The notes under the pieces are model-generated. The model searched no databases. It had not been told where the DNA came from and saw only the letters and a list, made by a program, of their open reading frames with translations. Positions 23,354-36,088 of a stretch of DNA of 64,000 nucleotides are shown here, in pieces. The first letter of the stretch is position 1. Every line of letters starts with the position of its first letter. Source of the DNA: Sodiomyces alkalinus F11. Lineage: Eukaryota > Ascomycota > Sordariomycetes > Glomerellales > Plectosphaerellaceae. The stretch is from positions 745,649 to 809,648 of the forward strand of contig NW_021167085.1 in assembly GCF_003711515.1 (NCBI RefSeq), given 5' to 3'. The translations under genes were made by a program, and so were the position numbers.

Positions 23354-26300
23354 TCAGATACGCGGTGCGCCGGGCTCGCGCTTACCCAAGGATTGGAAGA
23401 GCTCGGCCGGTGGTATTCTGCTGATGCCGCTCCCCCGGTCGTACATCGACGTCGGCGCTGGTACGTATCCCTCGCGCTTCTTACGAAGGCGGTCCAATAC
23501 GACGCCTGCGACGACGAGAAGGAACATGAGGCCAAGAGCGATGGCTAGGCCTATTAAGACAACAAACACGAGAGCCATGTTGCTACCACCTGTTCGAAGC
23601 AGCTTCGGTTAGCAGTTTCCTCAAATCCACGGAGCACACCGGAACACATCGGAACACGTCGGAACACATCGGAGCAAACATACCTCTATTAGTGAAAAAG
23701 TCTTGATGCTGAGAGAAGAGCTGACTGATTGTTCCAGCGTTGTTTCCACTGTTCGTCGTCAGGATGTAGGGTCGGAAGGTAGTCCCGTCGAAGAGGGCGG
23801 CTGATGAGGTGCCAAAGTCCGGGATCCCGATGGAGCCCGTCAACATCAGGACTTGGTTTGAGCTCAGAACGTCGGTGTCGTCATGAGAAGACGTCACTGT
23901 AAGGACCTGCAAACCGCGAATGACCGTGTCCAAGGACAGAGTCTGCCCAGCAACGTGCCAATCCGAACCATCGTGTTTCATGACGTACACCGATCCATTG
24001 GCCGCTCTGCCAGAGACCCAAAGCTGATCTCCGTTTCTAGAGCCTCGGGTGATGACCTCGACGGGGCCTGGCAGATCATCCTGGCCAGCAAATGGAGACC
24101 AAGTCTGGTCATCAGCCGTGTACTGCGCGAGCGATGCCGACGAGCCGTTGATGGTCATGTCCCCACCGGCAACAAGGAGACTGTCGCTCGTCCACAGTAG
24201 TGCGCTGACGCTTCCCCGAAGACCAAAACCGGGACGGTTCCACTGCAAAAGCTCCGTGTTGTAGTAGCACACACCGGGGCAGTCGAGCGAGCCGGCCGAT
24301 TCGAAAGCTCCGCCGACGTAGACTTCGCCCGAATCAGGGCGCACCTGGATGGCCGAGACCGTCGCATTGCCGCCGTCGATTGCCGGCGGTTGCGAGTTGA
24401 GCGTTCCGCTGGCAAGATCGAAGGTCAGAAGCCCGCGAACAGGGCCATCATTCACCGTGCCAGCGACATCACCTCCCGCGAAGAGAATATCGTCGACGAT
24501 GGCAAGCGCAACAAAGGTCGAGTTTTCCGAAATGCCGTCTCCAACCCCGCGCACGGCGTTTTCCGCCGATCCATTGATGAAGACGAGGTTGTGAACTGGG
24601 GAACCGTTGCCGTCCTCAGCAGTGAAATGCCCGGCAAGAATCGTCACATCATGGTCGTCCTCTTCGTAGAACGCCCCCGTCACGACGCCATTGACGTCGC
24701 CTTCAGACAGGATATCGCGGCGGGCGACAGTTGATGACCTGGTAGTTGACGGCTGGATCTTGATGGGGAATTGGCCGAGTGCATTACCATCCTCGGTCAA
24801 GGTCACAGCACCATTTGCACCAATGGATGCCGAGCTCATCGAACCCGCGAAGAGCGGACCGCTGTCTGGGATGTCAAGGAGGGAGGCTGTCAAGACGCCA
24901 CTGTAAACAGGAGCTGTGCCGTCGAGATTCTGCAGCCAGTTTCTCTGGGAAGGAACCCAGATCGCAAACCCGGACACGGGAACAGCAGCATTGTCCCCAA
25001 AATCGTTGATCTGATCAAAGTCGCCGGTTATGGCAATCACGGTTTCAGGCTCATCGTCCGTGATGTTCATCCGCATCGGTACCACATGCCAGACATTTCC
25101 GTCAACGCCGGCCCCGAGAGCAGACCAGGTGCCGTCCTCGCGGTCGTAGACAGCAACACGACTGAGACCAGAAGCCTGTCCATCCAGAGTGTTCGAGAAG
25201 CCGCCACCAACGAAGAGACGCGAGCCCTCCAGGTGCATGGACCTAACTTCGCCGTTCAGCCCACCACTGAGTGTCTGGGGAGACTGGTCGGTCGTATCGA
25301 TGGCAATGACATTGCGAGCACCATTCGAGGAGAAATTTCCACCGACAACCACCAAGTCGCCCATCGTCTCGAGACTAGTGACGGCAGATCCGGCAGAGAA
25401 ACCAGCACCCAGTCGGTGAATAGCTGAGCTCGAAAAATTGTTCCTGTCGACGGTGTCGACGGTGGGATCGTAGTCAAATAGTCCGTTAAGGCCGCCGGTG
25501 GAGTTGACGAGAGAAAATCCGACCCGCTGCGCCACAATGGTCATGTTTTCCAACGACTGACCTCCAAGAGGAGTGAGGGTAATGCTCGGACGGAAGCCCT
25601 CGGTGCTTGCTTCGATAAAGCCGAAATAGATCTGGTCGTACTTATCGAAGTTGTTCGTCTGATAGAGCGAGGTGGTAAAACGGCCGTCAGGGGAAAGAGA
25701 CATGTCACCGGTCACATTGACCTGGGCCCGCGTCGCACATGTACCGTCCTGGATGCACCCGGGGGTGTACATTTCAACGGAGTAGTTGCCCGATTGTTGA
25801 ATGTTAGGAAAGAAGACGACGGAAGCCGAATCTTCCGAGATGTCACCGGAAAGCCGAGCGGTCAGGTACCCGGAATTGCTCTCCAGCGAAGGAGACTGTG
25901 TCCAGGGGCCAGTCGCCGTAGCGGTGGAAGGGTTGCTGATGCTCAGGCCGCTGCAAGTCGGTTCGTTGAAGTCGTCGATGGCATAAGTAGAGATATCGTC
26001 AGTAAACACTTGGATCCCGTTCAGACCGGCCCCCTCGCCGTAGAAGTCGGATATGTCGATCCGGAATGCGTTCATGCCGACGGTGTTGACGAAATGGAAG
26101 TCTTGGAAAACCACATCAGGACTGTCGCTCAGGGGACACTCGCTGGTGCACGAGACATTCCGACCGGTAGTCGGGTCGACGTAGGTCATGTTGAGGATTC
26201 CGTTGATGGGGAGCGCGGTGAACCGCCACGTTCGGGTTCCCCGTCCGTTCAGGTGCGTGTTGTGCAGCCTGACCTTACTCGGCCGGAAGCCAAACCCGAA

Positions 26301-27167
26301 CGAGGCCTGCCAGAAGCCTGGCGAGTTGTCTTGCAGGAGCCAGGTGTCGCCGGGACCGTCCTGGCCATCTGTCTTGCAGAGGATGTTGCGGGGATCGGAG
26401 AAGCCGCCCCTGGTGGAACTTGATCCGGATGTGATATTCGCACTAACCAGATTGATGGCCTGGCCGTCGGGACTATCCGGGGTAGTCGTGTTTCCCAAAC
26501 CAGTGAAGCGTCCTCCGAAGATGATGTGACCATTCGACGCTTTCGTGATGGAGGACACGGGGCCATTGAAGCCGGCGAACGGGAGGGGAGTCCATCCTTC
26601 TCCGTGGACCCACGACATGGCATTGGTCGAATTGGCGTGCCGGAAGCTGCCGCCGACATAAACCCGGTTCGAATCTGAATCGCATAGCAGGGCGTTAACC
26701 TGACCCGACAGCCCGTCAAGGGGCACGAATTCGTCGGAAGTAGTGTTGTACATGACGACGCCTTGCGAAGGCGTGCCGTCGACGCTTGTGAAATTACCCG
26801 CTATTACCACACCAGCGACGTCGCCCGATTCGAACGTAGACACGCACATATCGTGAATGGAAGCGTCGGTCGACGCGATGGACGCGAAGGCGCCATTGGG
26901 CAGCACGGCCAGCAGCGACTCGCTCCCATTCCTCCTCACGGGCCTCTCGCTTTGTCCTTCGAATTCATAGAACGAAATTCCGGTGAAATCTCCCGCCAGT
27001 CCTATCCTTCCCAGCCGCGAGAGATCGAGGTCGACTTCGGGGATGGCTGTGAAATCGTTCGCCGACACGAGGGACGAGGCAGCGAGGGCTGCTATGGCGA
27101 GAAGTTTAGGGCGGGCCCGGGAATAGTCACGGGGCGCCGCAGAGCGCCTTCGAAAGGGTAACCGCAT
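23354..27167 (-). CDS. RAX2: Rax2-like cortical polarity marker protein, 1239 aa
   Basis: Two exons, 27167..23684 and 23589..23354, joined across a 94-nt intron (GTATGT donor, TGCTAACC branch, ACAG acceptor; split Gly codon). The product starts with a basic leader and a hydrophobic signal segment ending near LAASSLVSAND. A long extracellular region follows, rich in N-x-S/T sites and kelch-like repeats (recurring VGGxF and AGGxF motifs), with DLSRLGRIGLAGDFTGISFY near the N-terminus, a Rax2 hallmark. One transmembrane helix spans about residues 1167-1193, with a basic stop-transfer RLRKKR and a short cytoplasmic tail. Length and layout match fungal Rax2, a type I membrane protein that marks cell poles or septa in yeasts and hyphal tips. 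The C-terminal anchor is lost if the intron is not removed, which explains why a shorter frame ends at 23583. Confidence 0.93.
23631..23680. repeat. 10-bp tandem repeat inside the RAX2 intron
   Basis: Five consecutive 10-bp units in exact register, consensus GGAACACATC, with the outer copies diverged. They fill more than half of the 94-nt RAX2 intron, between the donor and the branch site. Confidence 0.9.
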
Positions 27168-30029
27168 CGCTGTGGTCGTTCTCGTCTTGTATTAACGGTG
27201 GATGGCCGGTCGGAAAGCTCAATGGCAGCAATATGTCGAGGGAATGGTTGTTGGAAACGCGAAAATAGATGTGACCGGTCTTCGAATCGCATTGGCGAGG
27301 AGTTTTAAATCAAAAGCTCAATCGCAGCCGGGACTGATCACAACCAGCGATTGACGAGTGGATGACGATTTGACGATTGACTCAGCTATCAATTCGCGTC
27401 TTGGTCAGAAGGGAGGGCGTTCTGAGATGCAGTCAATTCGGGCGTCGGTCGGTAGAGGGAAGAAAGGAAAATGTTGATTGTGGGTGGTTCGGAAGCGCGG
27501 TGAGTTTTGTTTTTGCATGCGATTGTGAATGTGTCGTGTTTGTTTGTCCGCTTTGATCGTTTTCGCGAAGCTATTCGTACCTTATCCGTACAAACACAAG
27601 CGTATTCTGCTGGACCTTTCGTCGGCGAGACAAGGAGGCGGGGAGATCCTTAGTTTTGGGTAGCGTGGTGCGATCGGCCAATCTTGCGGAATGAAGACTT
27701 GGTTGGCCTGGGAGACGACGCAGGAGATAAAAAGGGAGGAGGAGAGGGGACGGGAACCTGCTGAGGTACCTGATGGGGAGTACCTGCTCGGTCCCTACCT
27801 ACTCCGTTGTGTTCGAATGTGGACGCTGTTGGTGCTGATTGGCTGTAAAGTTAAATGCAATGGATCCACTAGCCCTTTTTGTGTGAACTTTTGACGGGTC
27901 GTTCCTGAATCCTGAGAGGTACTCCCGTAGGTAGTCTCGAAGAGCTCGGACCTTTTCTGCCACCAAGCCCGTTTAGGTCAAGTGAGACCTGAGCACGGTC
28001 CGTGTCTTCGAAGATATAGAGAGCGTCGACGATCAAACGGCGCTTTCGTCTATCTCGGTCAGGAAGACTCGTCCTTCGATCCAGTGATATCAACAAGAAA
28101 GTACGGAATATGAAGAAATTTGACAAGAGTGGGAGCCGTACTGTAGACGTGGGTCGCTTGCGGATGGACGAACGATCGAAAAGCGGCGTATCGGGCCAGA
28201 GGAAGGGGAAGCGGGTTGATATTCTCGTATTTGCGATTGATCTTCTCTCCCCTTGAACCGTTATTTCGATGAGAGTCGGGTGTCTCTGCGTCCTCCCGCG
28301 TTGGTAAAGGGCGCTGCAAGATGATTGTAACACAGCACAGGCGGCTAATAATGCACGTATGTTCCTGGGTGCAGTTTGTGGGTGCGGTTCAGTTGCTATA
28401 GCATCGAACGAACGTGGAGCGAAGGTGGGAACGTTAGAAGGAAAGGTCGGCGGTGAGTTGTCTCGTCTTCTCGTCAATGGTCGGTTTTCCAGGCGTTGTT
28501 TGGTCAAGAGAGTGACAAGTAAGATTCGGTTTCCTTCTTTTGACTAAGGTAAGTTAGACTCTCTCTCGGGTTTGGTTCTGGTTACGGATAAAGGGGTTCC
28601 CAAGGCCACCTACAGATGTAACGATTGGAGCTCCAAGGAGTGAGCGACACAGAAACCGGGCAAGTGAATGAGAGTTAAAGAGAGCGGCAGGCGCCAGGAG
28701 CCGTAACGGGGCACAACCTCCTGAGGCGGCGTGAGAGGAAAATCAAACGAAGAAGAGAGAGAGAAAAAAAGAGTGACGAAACCCGAGCATCTCACGATCA
28801 CCCGTTTGAATTCGAGGACGAAAGCGAGAGGCTACTCAATGGTAGTGATGCATCGTCAGAGTTTCCAAGCGAGATGGGAAAGCAGCTTTTTACCCTGGCT
28901 TTTCCCTTTTTCCTCTCGCCCTGTGCTTTTCCCAGCCATCCGCCATGCCCAGTAACATCGAAGCAAGGGACTCACTCACTGGGCGACCACCAAAGGATAG
29001 TGGAGACGCCAGGACCGGTGTTCAGGGGTTGGCCCAAGCACATCGTTAGAAGGCCGACACTGGGCCAGCCCCCTGCTTTTTACATGTGCTCCTTCGTGCA
29101 GGCAGACCGCTCCTCTGGGCGCTTCTTGTTGCCAGAAGGAATGTCTATTCCGTGCTTCTTAGTATCGTTCGTCTTACTTTCGCTGTAATTACTTGCTGAA
29201 ATAAATCACTTGGAAATGCCATGTTTTTAAGATGCTGAGCTCCAGTGATTCTCCAGCGTCTCATGCAGCATTTCAGACAATGCAGGTAGATTTCGCACGA
29301 GACCTGTCTTTGGTGTCTTCGCGATTCCCCAATACTGCAAGTTAGCTACCAATGATGCCTTATGGAGCAGCAGATCAAGTAGGTAAAATGGCACGATTGC
29401 AATGAGACATGCTGCTGTGGAGACTGGTAAAGTACAGTGAGCACAACACACACACATTGTTTACAGTGTTTGGTTGACCCGGAGAGCGAAGTAACCAGAG
29501 CTACAAGAATAGTCTATACAAATAGAGTAGAAAAGAGAAGGATGTGGCGAGCCTCTGACCTGAACACTTAAGAGTAGGTAGATTGGTAGTTAGCCTAGGC
29601 ATTAACGTTAACGTACGTCCGTCCCGCTTCGCTTCGCCAATGCTCTTCAAATGTCACCAGAAGGGGCGACAGCAGACACCCAACGAGAAACAATCAATTT
29701 GGGATGAAAATGCCCAAAGTATGGGGCGAACCGTGGGTGCAAGAGTGCATCGAGAGCCTCGCCCGGTATCCGCATGACACTGGGCAAACCGGAATCAGTT
29801 CCCCGCTCAAACTTCGCAGTCAGGTCTCTCAAAGAATCTCGAAAACCGACATGCCTAGGGCGGAAAGAGTAGTCCAGCAAACTCTTCATATCGTTCGTAA
29901 CGCAATTTAACGCAATTAATTCTATGGCAAGGTCCTTGGTGCTGTTCAGGCCACTAGACTCTCGCTGATCGCAGTCCTGGGGCTCTCGACCTCCACCCGG
30001 CGACACCTTCGCCGCGAATCTCCCACCAC
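27168..30029. other. Intergenic 2.9 kb: RAX2 upstream region and ARPC2 3' flank
   Basis: No supported gene. Frames such as 27869-28507 minus are Arg/Ser-rich without domains. The part next to 27168 should contain the RAX2 promoter and leader. Purine-rich tracts occur near 28735-28780. I see no RNA gene or repeat of note. Confidence 0.55.
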
Positions 30030-31272
30030 TCAGGCACCATGCACCTTGAAAGTCCTGCCACTCGCCGTCTTCCTCTCCTTTTCCTCGTTGTCCGGCCGGG
30101 CTCTGCGGAGAACTGCATTGGCACGTTAGTTAAAGCCCTGAGAAGCGCCCGAGGGAATGTCGCCTTGCCTTGGAGGAAATCCGCCGTCCTCTTCCGCATG
30201 CGTGAATGAATGTAGGCCTTTGATGCCTTGATGTGGTAGTGGAAGTAGTCTCGGAAGGTCTGGATGTGAGAGATCACCTCGGGCATCCGTTGCGAAGTAA
30301 GGTGACGGGGGAAGAGCACTAGATGCGGGCATCGGTCAGTCCGGCAGTCACGACGTAAAAAATCACACAACCTGTCGGAAAAAGAAAACCCACCAAATGT
30401 TACGTAGCCAATCTCGCCAGAGCTGGAGCTCTGCACCCCGGGCACCTGTTGCAGCTCAAGCGGCGGGTCGTTTCGGAAGAGCACCTGCGGTGCGTTCTGA
30501 ATGGCCCGACGGCGGGCGTCGACGAATTCTTGGATGAAGACCTTGCCAAAAATCCGATCCGTCTCTTCCCGGAAAATAGTGCTGAAAATGACCGTAACCC
30601 GGTCGTGGCTGGCCTTGATGAAGATACCCTCCTCCTCACGGTAGTGGATCGCCATGACCTCCCCGCCTTCCCGCACGCCCTGCGGTGCTTCCTCCGAGAT
30701 GTACTTCGACGCCGCCTCTTTCAGCTTGTAATACTCCTCGTAAGCGGCCTCGAAAGGTGCCGCCGTCGCATTGCGCTTCAGCAGCGCCATCTTGTTGACC
30801 AGCGCGTCTCGCTCATCTTTTGAACCACGGCAATATTAGTTGAAAAGTCGATAACCCTAAAAGCATTCGTGTTACAGAGCAGGCAAACCTTTCTCGGCGG
30901 GCAGGTTTTCTAGGTCGATCAGCACGGAGAAGTCGTAGCCTGCCTCGGGCGATACGATGTAGGGGCCATACTCCCGCTGGAGCACTTGCTCGGCGCCGTA
31001 CCGCACCAGCTCTTTGAAGCAGCGGATCTGAACGGAGAGGAGGATTTTTGTCTTCGTCTCGGGAGTGGAGATGTGGTAAAGGACGCCGTCAAAGTCGGAA
31101 ACTGTCTGGTCGATGTGGACGGGAGGGGCCCTGACTTTGCTCGTTAGCTGCCTGGGCAGGCTCATCGACAGGGTGGATATGGGGTATGGGTGATTAGGGG
31201 GGATTCTCACCCGGAAAACCTCTCCGTCAACACCGACTGAATAAGAGCATTTTGGTAGTCCAGGAGAAGCAT
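30030..31272 (-). CDS. ARC35: Arp2/3 complex subunit 2 (ARPC2, p34/Arc35), five exons, 319 aa
   Basis: Exons are 31272..31211, 31130..30889, 30816..30394, 30318..30169 and 30112..30030 (960 nt in phase). The protein begins MLLLDYQNALIQSVLTERFS and contains REYGPYIVSPEAGYDFSVLI, an EIGYVTFVLFPRH junction and the helix RDYFHYHIKASKAYIHSRMR, all diagnostic of ARPC2. It ends with a basic VLRRARPDNEEKERKTASGR tail. ARPC2 and ARPC4 form the core of the actin-nucleating Arp2/3 complex that drives endocytic patches at hyphal tips. Introns 1-3 have GT-AG ends with clear branch sites. Intron 4 (30168..30113, 56 nt) begins GCAAGG and contains TAACTAACG, so it is a GC-AG intron; reading through it destroys the conserved C-terminus. 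A 5' extension of the first frame to 31434 is not family-like. Confidence 0.95.
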
Positions 31273-32095
31273 CTTGTCTGTCTCAATGGCGAGCTTCTGT
31301 CCTGTCGTCGATTCGTCGATGCCCGTTGCTGTGTCTCGGGGTGATGATGACGATGGCTGGTGGCCGTCTTGGTGGGGCTTGTATGGTTGCTTACCTAAGG
31401 CGCCCCGAATCACATGACCTAATATCTGCCCCACAGCAACCCCTGAGCTTGGCCACGGTCTTCAATATCAGTTTATTTACCCGCAACCACGAAGCGTAAG
31501 GTAGAAAAGGCCCGTGCGAGGTACCTTATACCTTATTTACTCTTAGAATCGAACGTCACGCCGCGATATGCCTCCCAGTATTACGTCTACTTCGTAACGG
31601 TGAGAGCTTCAACGGGGCATTTCGCCTTCGCCAGAGCCAGCGTCAGATGCAAGGCAGTCAGCATAATGTTCTAAGAGTAACACAGGTCCCTAGCACTGTT
31701 ACACCAATGTCCGAAATCTCCGGCTATAATCGGCGCCCACGGGCACAGCTTTCAAGTTTCAACGATGTAGGTCCAGCGTAGGTAGCCTCAGGGCACGCGG
31801 CGATCGTCAGGAACGCAACGATATCTGTAGGTCAGGTCGGGATGGGATGCGAGGACATCACGTTTGGATACCAACCCACCGTTTGCATACGTACTTGGAA
31901 GCTAGAGCTTAGTCCCGGTCAACGGGGGTGTCCCAGTGATAACGTAAGCGACGTATTCCTTATCGATAAGAAAAAGTTTCCCGCCTCAACGGCAACAGGA
32001 CCTCAAATGGGAGAAATTAGAAGGACGAGTCTTGAACCGCACATGCGCTTCGGAAGACAATTGGCGTCCCGTTTTGCGCTTCAGGCTCTAGCAAA
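31273..32095. promoter_or_regulatory. Divergent promoter region between ARPC2 and DIP2
   Basis: About 820 nt separate the two start codons, so both promoters must lie here. A TACCTTATACCTTA word cluster occurs at 31519-31540. No TATA box or known factor site stands out. Confidence 0.45.
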
Positions 32096-35068
32096 ATGGT
32101 CAAATCATATTTGTAGGTCACATCTCATTGAAACGAACCCTTGTTCCATGTATGCTGATGTGATTTTTTTCAATTCTTTTTGTACAGAAAGTTCGAGCAT
32201 CAAAAGTCCTTTGGAGTCGTCGCATCCAGCACATCGAACATCGTATGGACTTCTAGACAGGGACCCAGTACGGGAGCTGGACAGGCAGTTGTCGCGGCAA
32301 ACGAAGAAGTTCTATGCTGGGACATCAAGAAAGGCGAGCTTCTGAGTCGCTGGAGGGACGAGAAGGCTACTTTGCCCGTCACCAGCATAGCCCAGAGTCA
32401 AGTTGACAAAGACGTCTTTGCGGTCGGCTACGAAGATGGCAGCATACGGCTATGGGACAGCAAGATTGCGACGGTGATCGTCAACTTCAACGGCCACAAG
32501 TCGGCAATCACACAGTTGGCATTCGACAAGTCCGGCGTCCGACTCGCGAGTGGCTCCAAAGACACCGACATCATCATCTGGGACCTCGTGGCCGAAGTGG
32601 GCCAGTACAAGCTGCGAGGCCACAAGGACCAAGTTACCGGGCTGCGATTTGTCGAACCCGAATCCAAACCAGAGGAAGTTGAAGACGGCGCGCAGGTCAT
32701 GGTCCTGGATGAAGAAGACAGCTCGGAGGGCTACCTTCTTTCGACCGGCAAGGACTCGCTGATCAAACTTTGGGATCTCTCGTCCAGGCACTGTATCGAG
32801 ACGCACATTGCGCAAAACAACGGGGAATGCTGGGCGCTGGGCCTTTCGCCCGACTACAACGGCTGCATTACCGCCGGAAACGACGGGGAGCTCAAGGTAT
32901 GGTACATCGATACGGATGGCTTGGCGGCGATGAAAGGCCGAGTGGACGCTCCCCAGTCCAACAAGTTTCTACTGGATCGGGGAACTCTGTTCCGACAGAG
33001 CAAGGACAAGGCCAGCGAGGTGGTTTTCCATCCCCGGCGTGACTACTTTGCTGTCCATGGCACGGAGAAATCCGTCGAGATTTGGCGCATTCGATCAGAA
33101 GCCGAGGTCAAGAAGGGCATTGCACGCAAGAGGAGGAGGAGGAGGGAGAGAGAGAAAGAAAAGGAAAAGGGCGGCGACGGTGCTGATGCCGCGGATGCGC
33201 CGGACGCAGCAGTCGACCTGGCCAACGCCGAGGTTGGCGATTTCTTCGTCCAGTATGTGATTGTCAGGACGGGAGGCAAGGCCCGCTCTGTCGATTGGGC
33301 AATCGGCGGTGGCCAAAAGGATATTCAGCTCGTCGTCGGCACGACCAACAATCAGCTGGAGTACTACACAATACCGACGAAAGAACATGGGTCCAAGTCG
33401 AAGAAGGATGACGTGCCCGACTACACACGGTCCCTCGCAGTGGAGCTGCCAGGCCATAGGACCGATGTTCGGTCCGTGTCCCTCAGCTCGGACGATAAGA
33501 TGCTGGCCACGGCAGCGAACGGGAGTCTCAAGATTTGGAACATCAAGACGCAGACGTGCATCAGGACATTCGAGTGCGGCTACGCGCTGTGCTGCGCATT
33601 CCTCCCAGGCGACAAGGTGGTGGTGGTGGGCACGAAAGGGGGCGAGCTCGAGTTGTTCGACGTCGCGTCGGCAAGTCTCCTCGACAGTGTCTCGGCCCAC
33701 GAAGGTGCTGTCTGGTCGCTTCAGGTACACCCCGACGGGAAGTCGATGGTCTCGGGCAGCGCCGACAAGACGGCCAAGTTCTGGACGTTCCGGATCGTCC
33801 AGGAGGAGATTCTCGGGACCACCCGCACGACACCACGGCTCAAGCTGGCGCAGTCGAGGATATTAAAGGTCGCAGATGACGTTCTGAGTGTTCGCTTCTC
33901 TCCGGACGCGAAGCTTCTGGCCGTGGCGCTACTGGACAGCACGGTCAAGGTCTTCTTCACCGACAGTTTGAAACTCTACCTCAACCTATACGGCCACAAG
34001 CTTCCGGTGCTGAGCATGGACATATCCTACGACAGCAAGCTCATCGTGACGAGCTCGGCGGACAAGAATATCAGGATATGGGGCTTGGACTTTGGCGACT
34101 GCCACAAGGCACTCTTCGGACATCAGGACAGTATCCTCCAAGTGGCTTTCGTCCCCCACAACTCGGACGGGAACGGCCATCACTTTTTCAGCAGCGGGAA
34201 GGACAGGGTGATCAAGTATTGGGACGGCGACAAGTTTGAACAGATCCAGAAGCTCCATGGGCACCACGGCGAGATCTGGGCCATGGCCGTCAGCCACAGC
34301 GGCACCATGCTGGTCAGCGCCGGTCACGACAAGAGCATCCGCGTCTGGCAGGAGACGGACGAGCAAATCTTCCTCGAGGAAGAGCGCGAGAAGGAACTGG
34401 AAGAGTTGTACGAGAAGACGTTGACGACGTCGCTCGAGCGGGACCCGGACGCCGCGGACGAAGACGGCGAGGTGGCGGCGGCCGGCAAGCAGACGGTGGA
34501 GACGCTCATGGCGGGCGAGCGCATCGCGGAAGCGCTGGAGCTGGGCATGGCGGACATCAACCTGGCGCGGGAGTGGGAGCAGGCCAAGCTGACGAACCCG
34601 CACGCGCCGGCGCCGGCGCGCAACCCCATCTTCGTGGCGCTGGGCAACATTAGCGCCGAGACGCACGTCATGTCGGTCCTGCAGCGCATCAAGGCGTCGG
34701 CGCTGCAGGACGCGCTGCTGGTGCTCCCGTTCGCGACGGTGCCGATGCTCTTCACCTTCCTGGACCGGTTCGCGGCGCGGTCCATGAACATTCCGTTGAC
34801 GTGCCGGATCCTCTTCTTCATGCTCAAGACGCACCACCAGCAGATCGTGGCCAGCCGGACCATGCGGACCATGTTGGACGGGATCCGTGCGAACCTGCGG
34901 GCGGCGCTGAAGAAGCAGAAGGACGAAATGGGCTATAATGTCGCTGCGCTGAAGGTCATGGGGATGCAGATCCAAGCCAGGAGCGTGAAGGACTATGTAG
35001 ACGACACATGGGATGAGGAGGCGGAGACTCGGGCTGTAAGGAAACGGGCGTTTGTTCACGTATCATAG
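32096..35068 (+). CDS. DIP2: U3 snoRNP WD40 protein Dip2/Utp12 (WDR3), 965 aa
   Basis: Exon 1 is only 17 nt (32096..32112, MVKSY plus two bases); the intron is 32113..32187 (GTAGGT...TACAG) and exon 2 is 32188..35068. Joined, the start reads MVKSYLKFEHQKSFGVVAS, the family N-terminus, which an unspliced reading lacks. The product has tandem WD40 propellers across about residues 30-750, with many GH...WD repeats (for example LRGHKDQVTGLRF, LYGHKLPVLSMDI, LHGHHGEIWAMAV). A Lys/Arg/Glu-rich loop (RKRRRRREREKEKEK) interrupts the propellers. The C-terminus is the helical Utp12 domain, about residues 790-900. In yeast Dip2 is a UTP-B subunit of the nucleolar small-subunit processome needed for 18S rRNA maturation. 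Length fits the family. Confidence 0.95.
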
Positions 35069-35374
35069 TTAGATGGGTGTATGTAGCGAGAAAAGAATGC
35101 AGGTTCCAGACTCGCCTATTGCCAAGCTGGTTCTTCGATTTCTCCTGGCTCCCTCCATCCTGTGACTGCGGATGAGGTTGATGATGTCTGATATCCCCGG
35201 ATCGATACTTTAGTGAGGGTCACGTGACCAGCTTACTCATCCACGTCATCCGAGCACAAAGCAAGGTACCTACCTACCTACCTCTCTTTCAGTTCACGGA
35301 ACTCACCCAACTCCGACACTCCGACAACGCAAGAACCGCATCACCAACTCCTCTCTCCATCACAACGTCCGAAG
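35069..35374. other. Intergenic: DIP2 3' flank and LSM2 promoter
   Basis: About 300 nt. It holds TACCTACCTACC words at 35264-35284 followed by a C-rich, ATG-poor leader into LSM2. No TATA box is evident. Confidence 0.45.
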
Positions 35375-36088
35375 ATGTTGTTCTTCAGGTACGGGTCATT
35401 CTCTTAGCGCCTCGCATTTACACGATGACTCTGCAGGCTGTCCATCACCACACCGAGCCCAGTTTGTCTCCTCCCTCACACTAACTCCGAACTCTTTCAC
35501 CAGCTTCTTCAAGACCCTCATCGACCACGAGGTCACAGTCGAGCTTAAGAACGACATTCAGATTCGCGGCACTCTCAAGAGTGTAGACCAGTATCTCAAC
35601 ATCAGGTTGGATGAAATATCTGTCGTCGAGGAGCTCAAGTACCCGCACATGGTCAGTTTACGCTGCTACGCCTGGTCTTCTTGCTTCGCCCTCATCCCTT
35701 TACCCTTTCGATATATTGCTTAGTCTATGTATCCACGCTAAACTGCCATTTCCCCCATCGTCCTGCTTCTTCTGTATGCATGTGTTCTTTCTTCTTTGCT
35801 GACCAGTGGTTCCACAACCATATAGAGCTCTGTAAAGAACGTCTTCATCCGTGGCTCCGTGGTTCGCTACGTTCATCTCCCCGCCGGTTCTGTTGACGTG
35901 CCGCTCCTTGAGGACGCCACCCGGAGAGGTAAGTGCTGTTTACGTCCCGCTGTCTTACAGTGGTACCTTGGGAGGTGCTGTCAGTGTGGAGGAAGAGTCC
36001 TTCTAGATCTGATGTTGGTCCTGATGCTGACTCCCACCCCCCCGTGATATTTACAGAGGCGGCAGCACAGCAAGCCAAGGCGAAATGA
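35375..36088 (+). CDS. LSM2: U6 snRNA-associated Sm-like protein LSm2, four exons, 98 aa
   Basis: Exons are 35375..35388 (14 nt), 35504..35651, 35826..35928 and 36057..36088, in phase (297 nt). Introns are 115, 174 and 128 nt with CACTAAC, GCTGAC and GCTGAC branch sites. The protein starts MLFFSFFKTLIDHEVTVELK; the Sm1 motif continues with NDIQIRGTLKSVDQYLN and the Sm2 motif is VFIRGSVVRYVHLP. A C-terminal EAAAQQAKAK tail follows. Family length is about 95 residues. LSm2 belongs to both the nuclear LSm2-8 ring, which binds the U6 snRNA 3' end, and the cytoplasmic LSm1-7 ring in mRNA decay. No single frame holds more than one third of the protein, so the gene is easily missed without splicing. 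Confidence 0.95.

Noticed and set aside
23631..23680. Regular short repeats as a CRISPR-like array
   Set aside because: Units are 10 bp with no spacers and lie inside a eukaryotic intron.
33986..35059. A 357-codon frame antisense to DIP2
   Set aside because: His/Arg/Leu-rich shadow of the DIP2 3' half with no recognisable domain.
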